From contig NC_135550.1 in assembly GCF_964340395.1 (NCBI RefSeq), positions 18,989,176-19,053,175 of the forward strand: 64,000 nt of DNA, read 5' to 3'. Position numbers and translations under genes: made by a program. Shown here piece by piece: positions 27,601 through 63,377 of this stretch. Position 1 is the stretch's first letter, and each line of letters starts with the position of its first letter. The notes beneath the pieces were generated by a model that was not told the DNA's origin, did no database searches, and was given only the letters and a program-made list of their open reading frames with translations. This DNA is from Glandiceps talaboti. Lineage: Eukaryota; Hemichordata; Enteropneusta; Spengelidae.

Positions 27601-30600
27601 TACAGTTCGTCTGACACTAGAATTCTTGCATTATGTAGGCTTTGAATGCTCAGAGCCACGGTGCTGAAGGTCTCATACTATATTCCGATCCCGACGACTA
27701 CAGCAGTAGCGGTCTAAAAATTTATCCCAGTGGTTTGGGGTTACCGGGTTCTGGTGTACAGCGTGGAAACTTGCATGCCAGTGATTACAAGGGAGATCCG
27801 CTTACTCCAGGATATCCAGCGAAAGGTGACGAACAATTTCATTTGAACTTTCCATGAACACAAAACCCAGATAAATAGATAAATTTTCTTTTTCGATAAG
27901 CATTGTTGTCTATATTATGATCTTTTTTCTACAAAATTATATGATTGTTTTTTTTGAAAAATACTTTCTGAAGTTCAGTGTAACTGTCCATAGAAAACGT
28001 AGGTAAACAGTCATCGGCGATTTAAAGTTGCGAGCAGGTTCCATATCAAATCAGTCTACAAAGTATCTTTTCCTGCCCAATATTGCTTCGCTGACACATT
28101 TGCTTCCGTCATTTTCAGAGTCAACGTTCCGTATAGACGTGGAGGATACTTATTTGCCAAATATTCCTGTTCAACCAATAGGATACGATGACGCGCTTGC
28201 TCTTCTCAGGTATGACTTCGTTCAGCTTCATATAGTTATAAAACGATTTAGCAATTTACTTATCCTCAAACGTTTTCATCTCGGTATCCCTTTCTGTAGA
28301 GACAAAACTAGGCTTGTTTCACCATAGAAAGTGGATGGTCTCTCGCATTTATATTATAACATAATAGTGTGACGTGCCTGACGTTTCAATCACGTAATTA
28401 TTGTTGCGTTATGTTATAGGGAATTGGACGGAGATGACGCACCCTCGAGTTGGCAGGGAGGACTCGATATAACATACAAACTAGGACCAGGTTTTACTGA
28501 TCCTGATAGGTAAGTTGTTAATAATTATGTGAATTCAGCTCAATATTGTCAAATACCATCACGAATGCACGGTATATATCTAATTTGGTTTGGAATGCGT
28601 CCTTTACCTGCCTAACACCTCTACCAACTTCCCAACCCCCAACCCTGAACCCCAGTGTGTCCACAATACAAAAAAAATGTAACAGTACGTAATTGCCGAG
28701 TGATAATTGTCCTCGATTTTTAGGAAAGTTTTGATGGATATTCACACCACCAATGAGCGTAGATGGACGTACAACACAGTTGGATTCATTCGCGGTGCTG
28801 TTGAACCAGGTAAATATATATCTATATCAAGTAAATAATTCCACCATATCAAACACCGTTATTTCCATTGCCATCTTGGAGACGTTGAAATTGGAAAAAA
28901 AAGCAACGTGTTTAGTTACAGGTGAAACAGATTTGAGGTATCTTGCCTTTTATCTGCATAATCCACTTAAAGTTCATAAAAGACCAATGGTATTAACATT
29001 CTGTATTTATTACGGACATACTGATTTTAAAACAAGCTTACTTTCAACAGACTCAATATGTTTGTCGGTGACAAGTCAGCATTTTGTATTTTTTAAAGTA
29101 TTTATTATTCATTATTTATCATCCTTCTAGATCGTTACGTCATCGTTGGAAATCACAATGATGCTTGGGTTTTTGGTGCTGTTGATCCATCAAGTGGTAC
29201 AGCAGCAATGTTGGAAGTAACTCGGGCGTTTGGAGAGCTTGTCAGCTCGAAAGGTAACGACTGCATCAAAGATGTGCATGTACTTTTTTCAGTCCTATCA
29301 AAGATCTTCAAACTGTGATATAACAATACTATATTTGTCAATGACAAGTACGTCGAAAGGCACAATACAAAATGAAAACAATTAATAAGGCCAAATAGAA
29401 TAATGCTTTTTCTGATAACCCGAACGACCCTAGTTTAAGCTCGACCCTAAACATTTTTTTTGGCATACAAAAAGGTAAAATGGTAACATTTTACTTCTAT
29501 TTCCATGTACACCTTCACGCCTTTGCCTCAACTGTGGTCACTTAAAAAAAATCGTACGTATTCCAAAGAGAAATCAGACTAAAGCTGTACAGTCTGCATA
29601 ACGTCTTCGTCTACTTAACTTATCATAGTCTTCATTTACTTCTTTTACACCCCACGAAAGTACTAACATTTAATAAAATAAAATAAAATTCCGACCTACC
29701 TACCCTATTTTTTGAAGTCATGTTATTAGAAACAAACATTTTTTTTTTGAATTTGCCTAATTGAAAGTCTATGAGCTCTGAAAATTTTAGATCTATGACA
29801 TTTGTTGTCAAATACATGGATAAAGAGGAAGGACATAAACAATACAACACAACATCTACACCAACAGACTCCATGGTCATGAATTTTTGTTTGTTCCTTG
29901 TTCAGATTGGCGCCCTCGTCGTTCAATTCTGTTCTGTAGTTGGGGTGCAGAGGAGTACGGATTGGTTGGATCAACGGAATGGGTTGAGGTAACTGTTCCT
30001 GGCATATTTTTTTTTTAAATACATGCCTTGATATATACTTAAGTATTGGACTTCTATAATCAATTGTCGAAAATTGTATCAATCTTTCTACTTTTTTCTT
30101 CCATTCAAAAAATTACTGCGTGCAGGAAAAAAAATCTAAAGGCTCTGCCCGTATGGAAAGCATTCGCTTATATTTGCAATATGTGAGTAGACAAAACGTT
30201 AAAATTTAAAGGGCCTTTTTATTTGGAAGCTGTTGTGTCGTCTTACGTCTAACGGTTACTTTCAAAACCTGGTTTCCCTGGGCGTCATACTGTAGTTGGA
30301 CTGTTTATTTCAATAACAAACCTATCGAAAATGTTTTGTGTCAGAGTAACACTAAGTTTACTATTCAAATCTCTTACTTTTTTGTGTGCAGGAATTTGCC
30401 CAGAATCTGGGAGCTAGAAGTATTGCCTACCTTAATATTGATAGTGCTGTTACCGGTGACTGGTCCATGACAGCGAAATCGTCTCCTCTGTTACGTCAGG
30501 CTATCTTTAATGCAGCAAAAAAGGTTTGACAAAATAACTCAATTCCAAGACTTGTTATTGAAAATTCGAAAATATGAGGTGATTATGTATCAGTACAGAT

Positions 30601-30991
30601 GTACAGCAAATATAAAATATTGTTTAGCTTTTACCACCATCAAAAAAGCAACCAAAAAATGTTCATAATTATTTATAGTATGTAGTATGTTGTTCGATAG
30701 GTAACTGACCCAGATGACCCATCGAGGACCTTGTACGACTCATGGTTAGAGCGGATACCCGACTATGACTACACTGATATTCCATAGTAAGTTGGCGATA
30801 CGTCTGCCATATTTGTATCAGTTAATGAAAATTGCGTGAAGTTGATATGAAAAATAATTAAGTGTAATGCAATATAATTAGATTTTCCACACACATGACA
30901 CAGTCATTTTATCAGCACAACTTATAACTAAGTTTCAGTAGTGCTATAGGCATGGTGAAATGTCTGCATGTATATGTTTGTGTAGGTGTTT

Positions 30992-31031
<40 letters not shown>

Positions 31032-31226
31032 GTAAATTACTTTAAAGTCAAAAATCGCCAGACTGAATTGCCGTGGTATTTGGTGGAGGCATTCCTGAGG
31101 GTGTGTGCTATGCTCTGTGCTATGGTTTGTGAACTAATGATGTTGTCAGTGATATGCAAATTAGGCATATAAATGTGACTTTTTGGTAAAAAATCTTTCC
31201 TTTCAAAACTACAGGACAGATTGGAG

Positions 31227-31280
<54 letters not shown>

Positions 31281-34200
31281 ACACACAGAGTATATTGGCG
31301 TTATTCCAAGGGTAACGTTACTGATTCATTGTCTTAACTTTCTTTCACACAGTATATCCAATCTTGGATCGGGGAGTGATTTTGCGCCATTCATGTATCG
31401 TATTGGTGTTCCAGGTCTTGATATCAGATATAGGTATGATTCGGTATGTACAAAGTCACATTGTTGTCAGTGTTTGGTAGTCAAGCTCTTCTGTGACAGT
31501 CTTGTGATTATCAAGATTAATTCTCTGTTGGGGGGGGGGGGGAGTAGTTACAAAAAAAATTCTGCCTTTGGAGAAGAGGAGGAAATACGTAATATATGTA
31601 TAATGATAATGAAGAGTTGGCCGTGTGTATGTGTGTGTGTGTGTGTGTGCGTGCGTGCGTGTGTGCGTGCGTGCGTGCGTGCGTGCGTGTGTGTGCGTGC
31701 GTGCGTGCACGAGTGTATGTGTAGTGTAAACGACTTAACGTCAAAAACCACCTGACCGATTACGGATTGGCGAATACGAGGGCTAGGAGGTACGACTAGC
31801 TAACGATGTATTTCGACGGTGTGAACACGCTAGTTGAAGTGTTTCTGTACAATAAGATCAGATATTCACCTTGTCCATCTCCTATAATACAACTTGTGTA
31901 CTGACTTAAATAATTAAAAAAAAATCAGAGGAGCTATTTCGACCGTTAGGTCGCTTGTTGTCAATGTTATTTTGTTTTTGTTTCGTTCATTCAACAGTCT
32001 TTGGGTATATCTTCAAATCCAACGTATCATTCAGCATACGAGACACTTTATCTTATGGAGGAATTTTTGGACCCGACATTCTCCCATCATCTTGCCATGT
32101 CTCGTGTCATGGCCGAAATTACACGAGATCTTTCCGATTCTCTTATCATTCCGTTCAATTGCAACGACTATGCCGTGAAATTGAATGAATCTGTCGATAA
32201 CTTGAAATCAAGCTATGGAGATGCCATGCAAAGTAGAGGAATAACATTCGGTAAGAAGTATACTAGGTACTTAACTTAAAACTTAAAAACTTTCTTGTAT
32301 TCTTACAAGTCATGATCATACACGTGGACGGGTGCCCTGCGCTCGAAAACCTCACTAGAAAGGTGAACCATGGTCGCTCAAACAAACGTCATTTCCGATC
32401 AGAAAGTGACATTATAATTAATTGATATAGGTACATCAACAAGCTTTATAGCAAAACAAAAGCACTTTGTTAATATCAATGTGTGTACTAAATTTTATGA
32501 AATTGTGAGCTTTCATTTGTAGATATTGTCTTATTTGATGAAAACCATTCACTATGCAAATGACTTATTACAATTAGCAAATTATATCTAACTCGTGTGC
32601 TTTATTATCATCAATGTATGCACCAAATGATATCAGATTTGAAGCTTGCATGCTATATACACTAATTACCGAAAATCATAAATGATGCAAATTAATCATT
32701 AAAGCTAATAACTTTGTCAACAAATTTTATGTTCGATTTTCAAACTTATGTATTTACTCCACTGCGACTAATCAGTTGTGGGGTATTCTGCTAACGGCTT
32801 AAGGGGGTGGGGTGGGGGTGGCTAACTACGTCGATTTTCAAACCGTAATTTTAAGTTATTATGACAAGCTGAATAAGACGAGTGTTGTCGGAGTTAGTCA
32901 TTCAGCGTCGTAACAGACTGTGTTTGCCGGGTGTGTTTGTTCAGCGTCACTGTATAGCATAGACTAGGTGTCATTCTTTGATTTATGACACTTCTCACTG
33001 TTGACATTTAGGTAGGTCCAGCGTTGCTTTAAGTTCGTATTTCAACCTCAACAAAATACATCATCAAATTAATACGTTACAACACAATCTATTTTTATTT
33101 GCAGAGACCATTGATTCTGCTGTTGTGAATTTCACTGCTTCCGCTGGTGCTTTACACAATGAAATCGACACCATGGATACAGATAAGTGAGTGACTAAAT
33201 AATACACAAGCTGCGTTTTATTAAATGGCAGATTTAGCCTTTCAAAACATATTAATCACATTTGTGTCAAAATACTAAAGTAATAAACAGCGACTGAAGT
33301 GTATGTCAAATATTGAAGACTGACACTTTGACAACGTTATGACGTATGCTTGTTTTCAGCGCCCTAGCAATCCGGGCTGTCAATGACCAGTTGATGAATA
33401 TTGAAAGAGCTTTCATCGACCCATTGGGATTACCGGACAGAAAGTTTCTAAGGTAAATATGAGTTTTACAATTTGAGACAAATGAATTGTCAATATTAGT
33501 GGAATGTGTAACTATACATCAAATGTTTATGCAATCTCCTCTGCTGCCGATAGCAAGTTGTGCGAATTTGTCACAGTGCATGTTATTAAAACTGGAGGTT
33601 ACAAATATCTCCACAGATATAACGTACTACATTGACAAAATAAACATTAAGAAACGGGATCCACTAATTTGTCCTATACAAGAAATGTATACTTTAATGA
33701 ATCACATTGAAAGTTATTTTCAAAATTGGCATATAATAATGAATGATTTTCAAGAAATTGGAAGGTTGACTTCAGCAGTCATTTGCAGTCAAGTATAGTA
33801 GTGAGCTAGAGTGAACCGCATGTCTTCTAGTCAATACAAACTAGCAGGTACCTATAACCCATTATTAGGCTCACATATCTGTAGGTCATGTTATCTGAAT
33901 AGTGTGTCGATCTGTTGAAAAAGACTCAGTTTGTGTTTTGAACAAACGTTTAATTCGATACAATATTAAATGAGTATGAATGTTTTCATTCCAGCAGTGA
34001 CTCAGGCTGCTATCGATTATCATCATTCTAATAACCAATTGTTTTCAAATCAAAAATAGACCCCACCCACAAATTTTGACTTTAGTAAAAAAAAGTTTGA
34101 TTTTAATTACTCATATGCCTATCTTACGAAAGAAGCATCCAATGTACGTGTACATACATTGATAATAACAAAAAAGTCAATTGATGTATGGTCATTCTGA

Positions 34201-34689
34201 TAGTTTCCGTAAGAAAACAATCAGAAGACTGACTTTTTGTCCTTATGAAAGGCATTCAGTTTATATTTGGTTATAATTATGCTTTATCAAAGGCCCAGTT
34301 CGGACAAGGCTAAAATTTTGGTTTGAGACAGTTGTCTTGATGATTTATAAATAGGGTTGGTCTATAACAACAGAATAGTCCTGTGTAATCGTCATGATCC
34401 CACTGATAAGATAATACTTGTGCACCTGGACCTTAAATGTGGCCATTTTTGCAGCAGTATATATACACTAATGCTGTACACAATGTTTTTCTGTAGGCAT
34501 ATTGTGTTTGCACCAAGCAGTACCAATTCATATTCAAGTGCAAGTTTCCCTGGCATTGTTGACGCTATGTTTAAAATTGACGAGGATCCAAATGAAGATG
34601 AACGTTGGAAGACAGTTGAAGAACAGATGTCAGTGGCAGCACTGACCATTCAATCAGCAGCTACAACAATGACAGATTATCAGTTGTAA
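24639..34689 (+). CDS. FOLH1: FOLH1-like M28 zinc peptidase, gene B (complete, 17 exons, 746 aa)
   Basis: Exons: 24639-24871, 25229-25385, 25611-25742, 26120-26248, 27639-27825, 28119-28209, 28420-28509, 28724-28809, 29131-29253, 29906-29988, 30392-30523, 30701-30786, 31353-31443, 31998-32250, 33105-33186, 33360-33452 and 34497-34689. All are GT-AG; total 2241 nt in one open frame ending TAA. It is a type II membrane ectopeptidase: membrane anchor about 16-41, then CGAAC at 49-53 as in gene A. Zinc ligands H377, D387, E426, D454 and H551 and catalytic E425 are present. The residue after the first zinc-ligand His is Asn (GNHNDAW) instead of Arg. Human GCPII Lys699, Arg463, Arg534 and Asn519 correspond to S694, T464, D533 and S518; Arg210, Asn257 and Arg536 match R208, N261 and R535. 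Ten of the 17 exons have exactly the same length as in gene A, so the two are tandem duplicates. Substrate is unknown. Confidence 0.93.
27333..27428. repeat. (CCA)n-type trinucleotide array
   Basis: CCA units with CCG variants at the left end, in intron 4 of gene B. Poly-Thr, poly-Pro and poly-Val frames here are artefacts. Confidence 0.93.
29675..29765. repeat. Short dispersed element with CCTA run, copy 2
   Basis: In intron 9 of gene B. It carries 'cgacctacctacc', 'attttttgaagtcatgtta' and 'tttgcctaa' in the same order as the copy at about 19930-20035. Confidence 0.65.
30983..31226 (+). repeat. (GT)n plus microsatellite-linked dispersed element, copy 2
   Basis: GT array to about 31029, then 'ttactttaaagtcaaaaatc', 'gccagactgaa', 'gcaaattaggcatataaatg', 'ttttggtaaaaaatc' and 'caaaactacaggacagattgg'. 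The last two match 57370-57414 and 59553-59600. It lies in intron 12 of gene B. Confidence 0.6.
31229..31287. repeat. (AC)n microsatellite
   Basis: Pure AC tract directly after the 'ggacagattgg' end of the element at about 30983-31226. Confidence 0.95.
31621..31765 (+). repeat. (GT)n/(GCGT)n plus microsatellite-linked element, copy 3
   Basis: GT and GCGT units to about 31722, then 'gtaaacgacttaacgtcaaa' and 'cctgaccgatta'. Only the left end of the element is recognisable. In intron 13 of gene B. Confidence 0.6.
32400..32725. repeat. Dispersed repeat with 'aaattaatcatt' / 'tatgcaaatgac' core
   Basis: In intron 14 of gene B. 'gtacatcaacaagctttat', 'gtgtgtactaaattttatg' and 'gcaaattaatcattaaagct' match the units at 20765-21080 and 34950-35760. 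Confidence 0.55.
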
Positions 34690-34844
34690 ACTTATAATCA
34701 TTCTAGGCAGCTACTTGAAGAGATGTACTACCTTGTAAATGGACTGTACAATAATTCATTTATTTTGTAACTTCCATGACATGCTATTCCTTGCTTTTAA
34801 TCTTTATCTTCCGTAATGGAAAGTTATGTTTTAGTGATGTCTTT

Positions 34845-34861
34845 GTGTGAGTGTGAGTGTG

Positions 34862-34939
<78 letters not shown>
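34845..34939. repeat. (GT)n microsatellite
   Basis: GAGTGT units followed by pure GT, about 160 bp after the gene B stop codon, probably in its 3' UTR. Confidence 0.95.
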
Positions 34940-34940
<1 letters not shown>

Positions 34941-34949
34941 CTGTATTCT

Positions 34950-35760
34950 CAAACATGCCTGGCTCAATTCAAATGAATTTGGTACACATAAGTTTTAGGA
35001 TAATGGATAGAACTGATCCGATTTTGGTAAATACTTGGCAAATTGTTAATTATGTGAATATGAATGAGGTATCTGAATAAATAATGATTTTCTGTAAACA
35101 GGCCGTTAGGCTTAATAGTACATTCTCTAAATTTCGTGTAATTTTGAATATAAACTGAAGGTAACTGAGTGCATGTCCTATAAAGTTTGTTAATGTACCT
35201 TTTAAAATTAATGGGTAATTTACATGATCAATTTTCAGTAATTAGGGAATAACTTAAGAATGCACTCTTCTACCTCCATATAATTTGGTACATACATCAA
35301 CCATAACAAGGCAAACATATCATGTACAGGTTGTTGACATAGCTAGTAGTTTTAATGTTTTTAATTTGCATAATTAATGATTTTGGGGCAAGCTTGAAAT
35401 CTCAATTGGGTGCATGCATTGATGAGAGTAAAGCTCACAAGTAAGATATGTTTTTGCTGATATAGTTTTTGTTGTGTTCAATCATGATTTATATTACTTT
35501 GGCTCTGCCAAGAATGCACACTTAAAATTCTATATAATTTGGTACATGCATTGATGATAATAAAGCACACAATTAAGTTTGATATAGTTTGCAGATGTTG
35601 TTTGAATTGTAATCAGTCATTTGCATAATTAATGATTTTCTATAACTAGACAATGTCTAAAGAATGCAAGCAATTTCATATAATTTGGTACATATTGTAT
35701 TGATAATAACAAAGTGAATAGTCCTACAAAAAGCTTGTTGATGTAGATATCGTTATGACT
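34950..35760. repeat. Tandem diverged units of a dispersed repeat
   Basis: About four units of roughly 170-200 bp. Each carries 'tataatttggtacat', 'gcattgatgataataaag' or variants, and 'tttgcataattaatgatttt'. The same family occurs in introns of genes A and B. Confidence 0.6.
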
Positions 35761-36331
35761 CATTTGAACTATTAGTAAGTAATATCTTAAGTATGCAAGC
35801 CTCAAATATCATAGCGTTTTGGCATTATTAATTTGCCAAAATGGGGGTGTATCATGTATCAAGAAAAATAGCTATGGCTCTGAATTTTGCATTCCACCAA
35901 TTATTACTGTGTATAGGGAAGAAACGCTAACGGCTTTGCTCTTACAGAAGATATTCAGTTTACATCATCTTGTTACGGATAGTACAGAGGACTGTCTTAA
36001 TAATACATGTAAAATGTAAGCATATCTTTTGAATGGAGTAACATAAAAAGGCAACCGACTTTCTGAGATTGTAACATATGTAGTGTCATTCGGCCCTCTC
36101 TGAGGTGGGTAAGCCAATGAGGGTGCCTTGACATGGCATATCTTACAGACTTTTAAACAACCAATGAGTCACACTTTTGACAAGTATATGTCATGTGACA
36201 TGCATACATGTATGTCCCATATAATATGTCATCTTTGTGCCAGGTTTGATTGAATCGAATAATGCATCACAGAGAAATGACTTGATCGCAAAGACAGACT
36301 AACACACGCACAGACGGGGTCTATTGTAAAA

Positions 36332-36354
36332 GCCCCCCCCCCCCCCCCCCCCCC
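36332..36354. repeat. Poly-C run
   Basis: A run of about 22 C. Shorter C or G runs occur at about 5979, 6540, 8514, 9150, 11194, 31530, 39332, 41337 and 43463. Confidence 0.9.
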
Positions 36355-37122
36355 GAACTATTAACTAAGCAGTGAACCTTACAAAGTACTCACCTTATAC
36401 CTTGTAATAACAAATAAACAATAATGAATTATACCACGTGTTACTTGTTTTTGACATTCATATTGTCAAAATGTGATTGCAGACAGAGATGCAGGTATGC
36501 AGCATTTGAGGTGCTAAACGAAGGCGGATGTGTGTTGTGTGAAGTGGGTTGTTTACAGTTTTTTCTACTTTGTTGTAGAATATATGTATTAAATTAATGT
36601 CTGCAGTGAAAAATTATTGTGGTCCGTATTGTTTCATTTATTTTATACATTTTTGTGCATACATATAAATTATATAACAAATGTAATGACACAATGTGAT
36701 TAATGGTCACAGATTTTGTTAGATTTAATTCCAGACATTGGTAACAAGTAAGCTTGTATACATGTGATTCAGTGAAAGATAAAAATACAAATTGATAAAT
36801 CATTTCCAGAGAAATGTGACACTTAAATTATCATTTGTGAAGATCAGCAGTCTTGTGGGTTTCTAGCCTGGAACAAGTGTGGATTCCATTCACAAATGGT
36901 GTATTTTTCCCCCAAAATGAATTGTACATGTCTCAGTGCACTGCATCAAAGAATCTACTTGTCAGTGGTTACATACTGTTTACCTGGAAACATACACTAC
37001 AGGCATATTTTCGCTTATCTTGCTGGAAAACAAAACATAAATATGCTACAATGCCTTTTTGTAAGTTATATACCTGATATATACATATACATATATATGC
37101 TGTATACAATGTAATATATAAA

Positions 37123-37249
<127 letters not shown>

Positions 37250-37975
37250 CCTAGAAAGTTTTTACATCAGTCTTTGGGAACTAGTAGTTGACGACTTCAA
37301 AATCATAAGATTTCCTATCTGCGAAAATATCTAGGTTTCTAGGCTTACAGTACTCTGGATACTGGTATGATCACTGAAGTTATTTATTACTATTGTTGGT
37401 GACTGGAACAAGCTCATGCATTGTGTCCACTCCTATTTGTCTTTAAAACTAACACATCCCTGGCAACAACCATTTTGTGTCATGTGACGTGCCATTTAAA
37501 CCAATCAATAACAATGCTGTCAGTTCTACAGCATTGTGATTACTTTTAATGTAATGCACTTCATAGATTAAGATTAAGATTAAATAAAGCAGATTGCATT
37601 ATACAGCTTTGTATCTGTCACTACAAGTATGCATTTTCCAGTGGGTCTAACACCCATGCCTAATACCATTCATTACAGATTTAGTTTCCAAGTTGCAGAG
37701 CAGTAACTGCATGCCATGTTCACAGGTTCATACAGTAGAGAGTCCTGCATGCATAATAGTAAATGGTCTTTCTAATAACCAAGGTGAGATTATTTGTGGT
37801 TATAAACAGCGTAACAAACTTATATCCGTGATTGATTAATTTTTTATCTATGGACTGATACCACATTTCCCATGGAGCACCATTCAATATCTTCAAGAAG
37901 GTGGGTTTGCAAAATGTCGACCATCTCTCCACTTTCATATCAATTATCATCCCTGTAAGACTGTCTTGCATGTTT

Positions 37976-37976
<1 letters not shown>

Positions 37977-38073
<97 letters not shown>
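37977..38073. repeat. (GTA)n trinucleotide array
   Basis: About 32 TAG/GTA units. It ends about 40 bp from the POP7 stop codon, so it probably lies in the POP7 3' UTR. Confidence 0.95.
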
Positions 38074-38114
38074 CAATGTAGTAGTACTTTCTTTTGTGAT
38101 GGCTTTGCTACTTG

Positions 38115-38522
38115 TCACAAACCAACTTTGTATACTTTAATGTGAACAGCAGAATTTGTCCTAACTAGTGTGTCTGGTTCAAAATCGTCATTCATGGGTT
38201 CCATGTCATCTATGAGTTCAACGCTTGATGTGTTGACTGATATCTCGATAGTTCCCATTCCCTGTAATTTCAACTGCAAAGCCAAATTGATGGCCCTGTT
38301 GATAGCGGCTCCAAGTCCATGTATCACAATCTCCTTGTATCCGGAGTCGAACATCTTTTGGCACCGCTCAAGGTGAACATTGAAATGTGTCCGTCTGTTC
38401 ACATAAACATCGTTTTTACGTTTTGGTAATCCTCTTGGTAATCTTTTTCGTAAAATGTACTCATTTTCGTCCATTTGTGGAATGACAATTTTCTGGCGAC
38501 TGCTACTCGAGTCGTCCGCCAT
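38115..38522 (-). CDS. POP7: POP7 / RPP20, RNase P and RNase MRP subunit (135 aa)
   Basis: One uninterrupted exon. The start ATG is at 38522-38520 (CAT on the plus strand), in an AAAATGGCGGA context; an upstream in-frame TTG at 38528 is not needed. The product is an Alba-like protein with YILRKRLPRGLPKRKNDVYV near the N-terminus (about 20-40), a central IHGLGAAINRAINLALQL helix, VNTSSVELIDDMEP, and a C-terminal RTNSAVHIKVYKV strand. These match, from recall, the hallmark segments of human POP7 (140 aa). The family binds P3 RNA of RNase P/MRP with POP1 and the Alba partner RPP25 and acts in tRNA and rRNA processing in the nucleolus. It is head to head with GCN2. Intronless structure is normal for this gene in some animals and no poly-A tail is seen, so I take it as the active gene. 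Confidence 0.95.
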   Translation of the reverse strand: MADDSSSSRQKIVIPQMDENEYILRKRLPRGLPKRKNDVYVNRRTHFNVHLERCQKMFDSGYKEIVIHGLGAAINRAINLALQLKLQGMGTIEISVNTSSVELIDDMEPMNDDFEPDTLVRTNSAVHIKVYKVGL

Positions 38523-38887
38523 TTTCAAAAATAAGGTCAGGTCAACATCCGGGAGTTGACATCAAGCGACATAACGATAAGAATCGCAAACATTCTTTAC
38601 CTTTCTCATAAAATAAGGGAAACTAATTATAACTCTTATTTCCAAAAAGAATACTAAAATTTGACAATACTCAAGCAATTTCTCTAAAAAGTAAACTTTT
38701 TGGCTGAGCACCCTGGGAAGATTAGAAGTCAAAATGGCGACCAATGTTGATGTTTGAAAGTTGTGCAACATTAGTATGTAGTTTGCTGTCATGCACCAAA
38801 TAATGTAGCAGCTCGTTAGTTTTTTTAGGAAAGAAGACGAGAAATATGTGAAACGAAAGATTCCGCCAAAGGAATCTAACTGAAATA
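38523..38887. promoter_or_regulatory. Divergent (probably bidirectional) POP7-EIF2AK4 promoter
   Basis: 365 bp separate the two start codons. Both start codons are in an ATGGCGG context, and a third AAAATGGCGA occurs between them at 38731-38740 on the plus strand. This is like the YY1 core (AAnATGGCGG) and the TISU type of start element known for short 5' UTRs in housekeeping genes. No TATA box is evident. Promoter activity is inferred from position. Confidence 0.6.
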
Positions 38888-62800
<23,913 letters not shown>

Positions 62801-63317
62801 GTGAGCATCAGTTCATTTAATGTTTAATTTATAGTATTTTACAAGGCATCCTCATGGTAGCCATGGAATAGAATGCATGCTTTCCTGCAGGACATTTAAT
62901 GTATGTGTGGAATAACGTTCCCCTGTGTTTGCACTGGTGTTAATTTGCTGTAAAGTGAAGGTTATTGAAATTAAAAAAAAAATATGCATATGTTGCCTTG
63001 TTTGTTCCTTTGGGTAATTGGGAATTACCAACATCTTCACCTTGAATTTCTTAGTTGATTTTCAATTGCAAACATTTTCACCTCTGAATTCCTCAGTTGA
63101 TTTTCAATTGCCAACATTTTCACTTCTGAATTCCTCAGTTGATTTTCAATTTCCAAAACTGAAAATGTGTAAAATACAAAATCAACCTGGATATTCAAAA
63201 TCAACTGAGAAATATAAGGTGAAAATGTCAAAAATTCAAAATCAAGCTGAAATAGTGGAACTAATTTTCACAAACTTTATAGTAGTGCCATACAATGCCA
63301 TTGGCACTATTGTTTGT

Positions 63318-63377
<60 letters not shown>

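Noticed and set aside
31183-31755. 190-codon plus-strand frame spanning gene B exon 13
   Set aside because: Only 31353-31443 is coding, in splice-defined form; the rest is AC and GT arrays and intron.
38523-38528. Two-residue N-terminal extension of POP7 from TTG
   Set aside because: The ATG at 38522 has a good context and matches the usual MA- start of the family.
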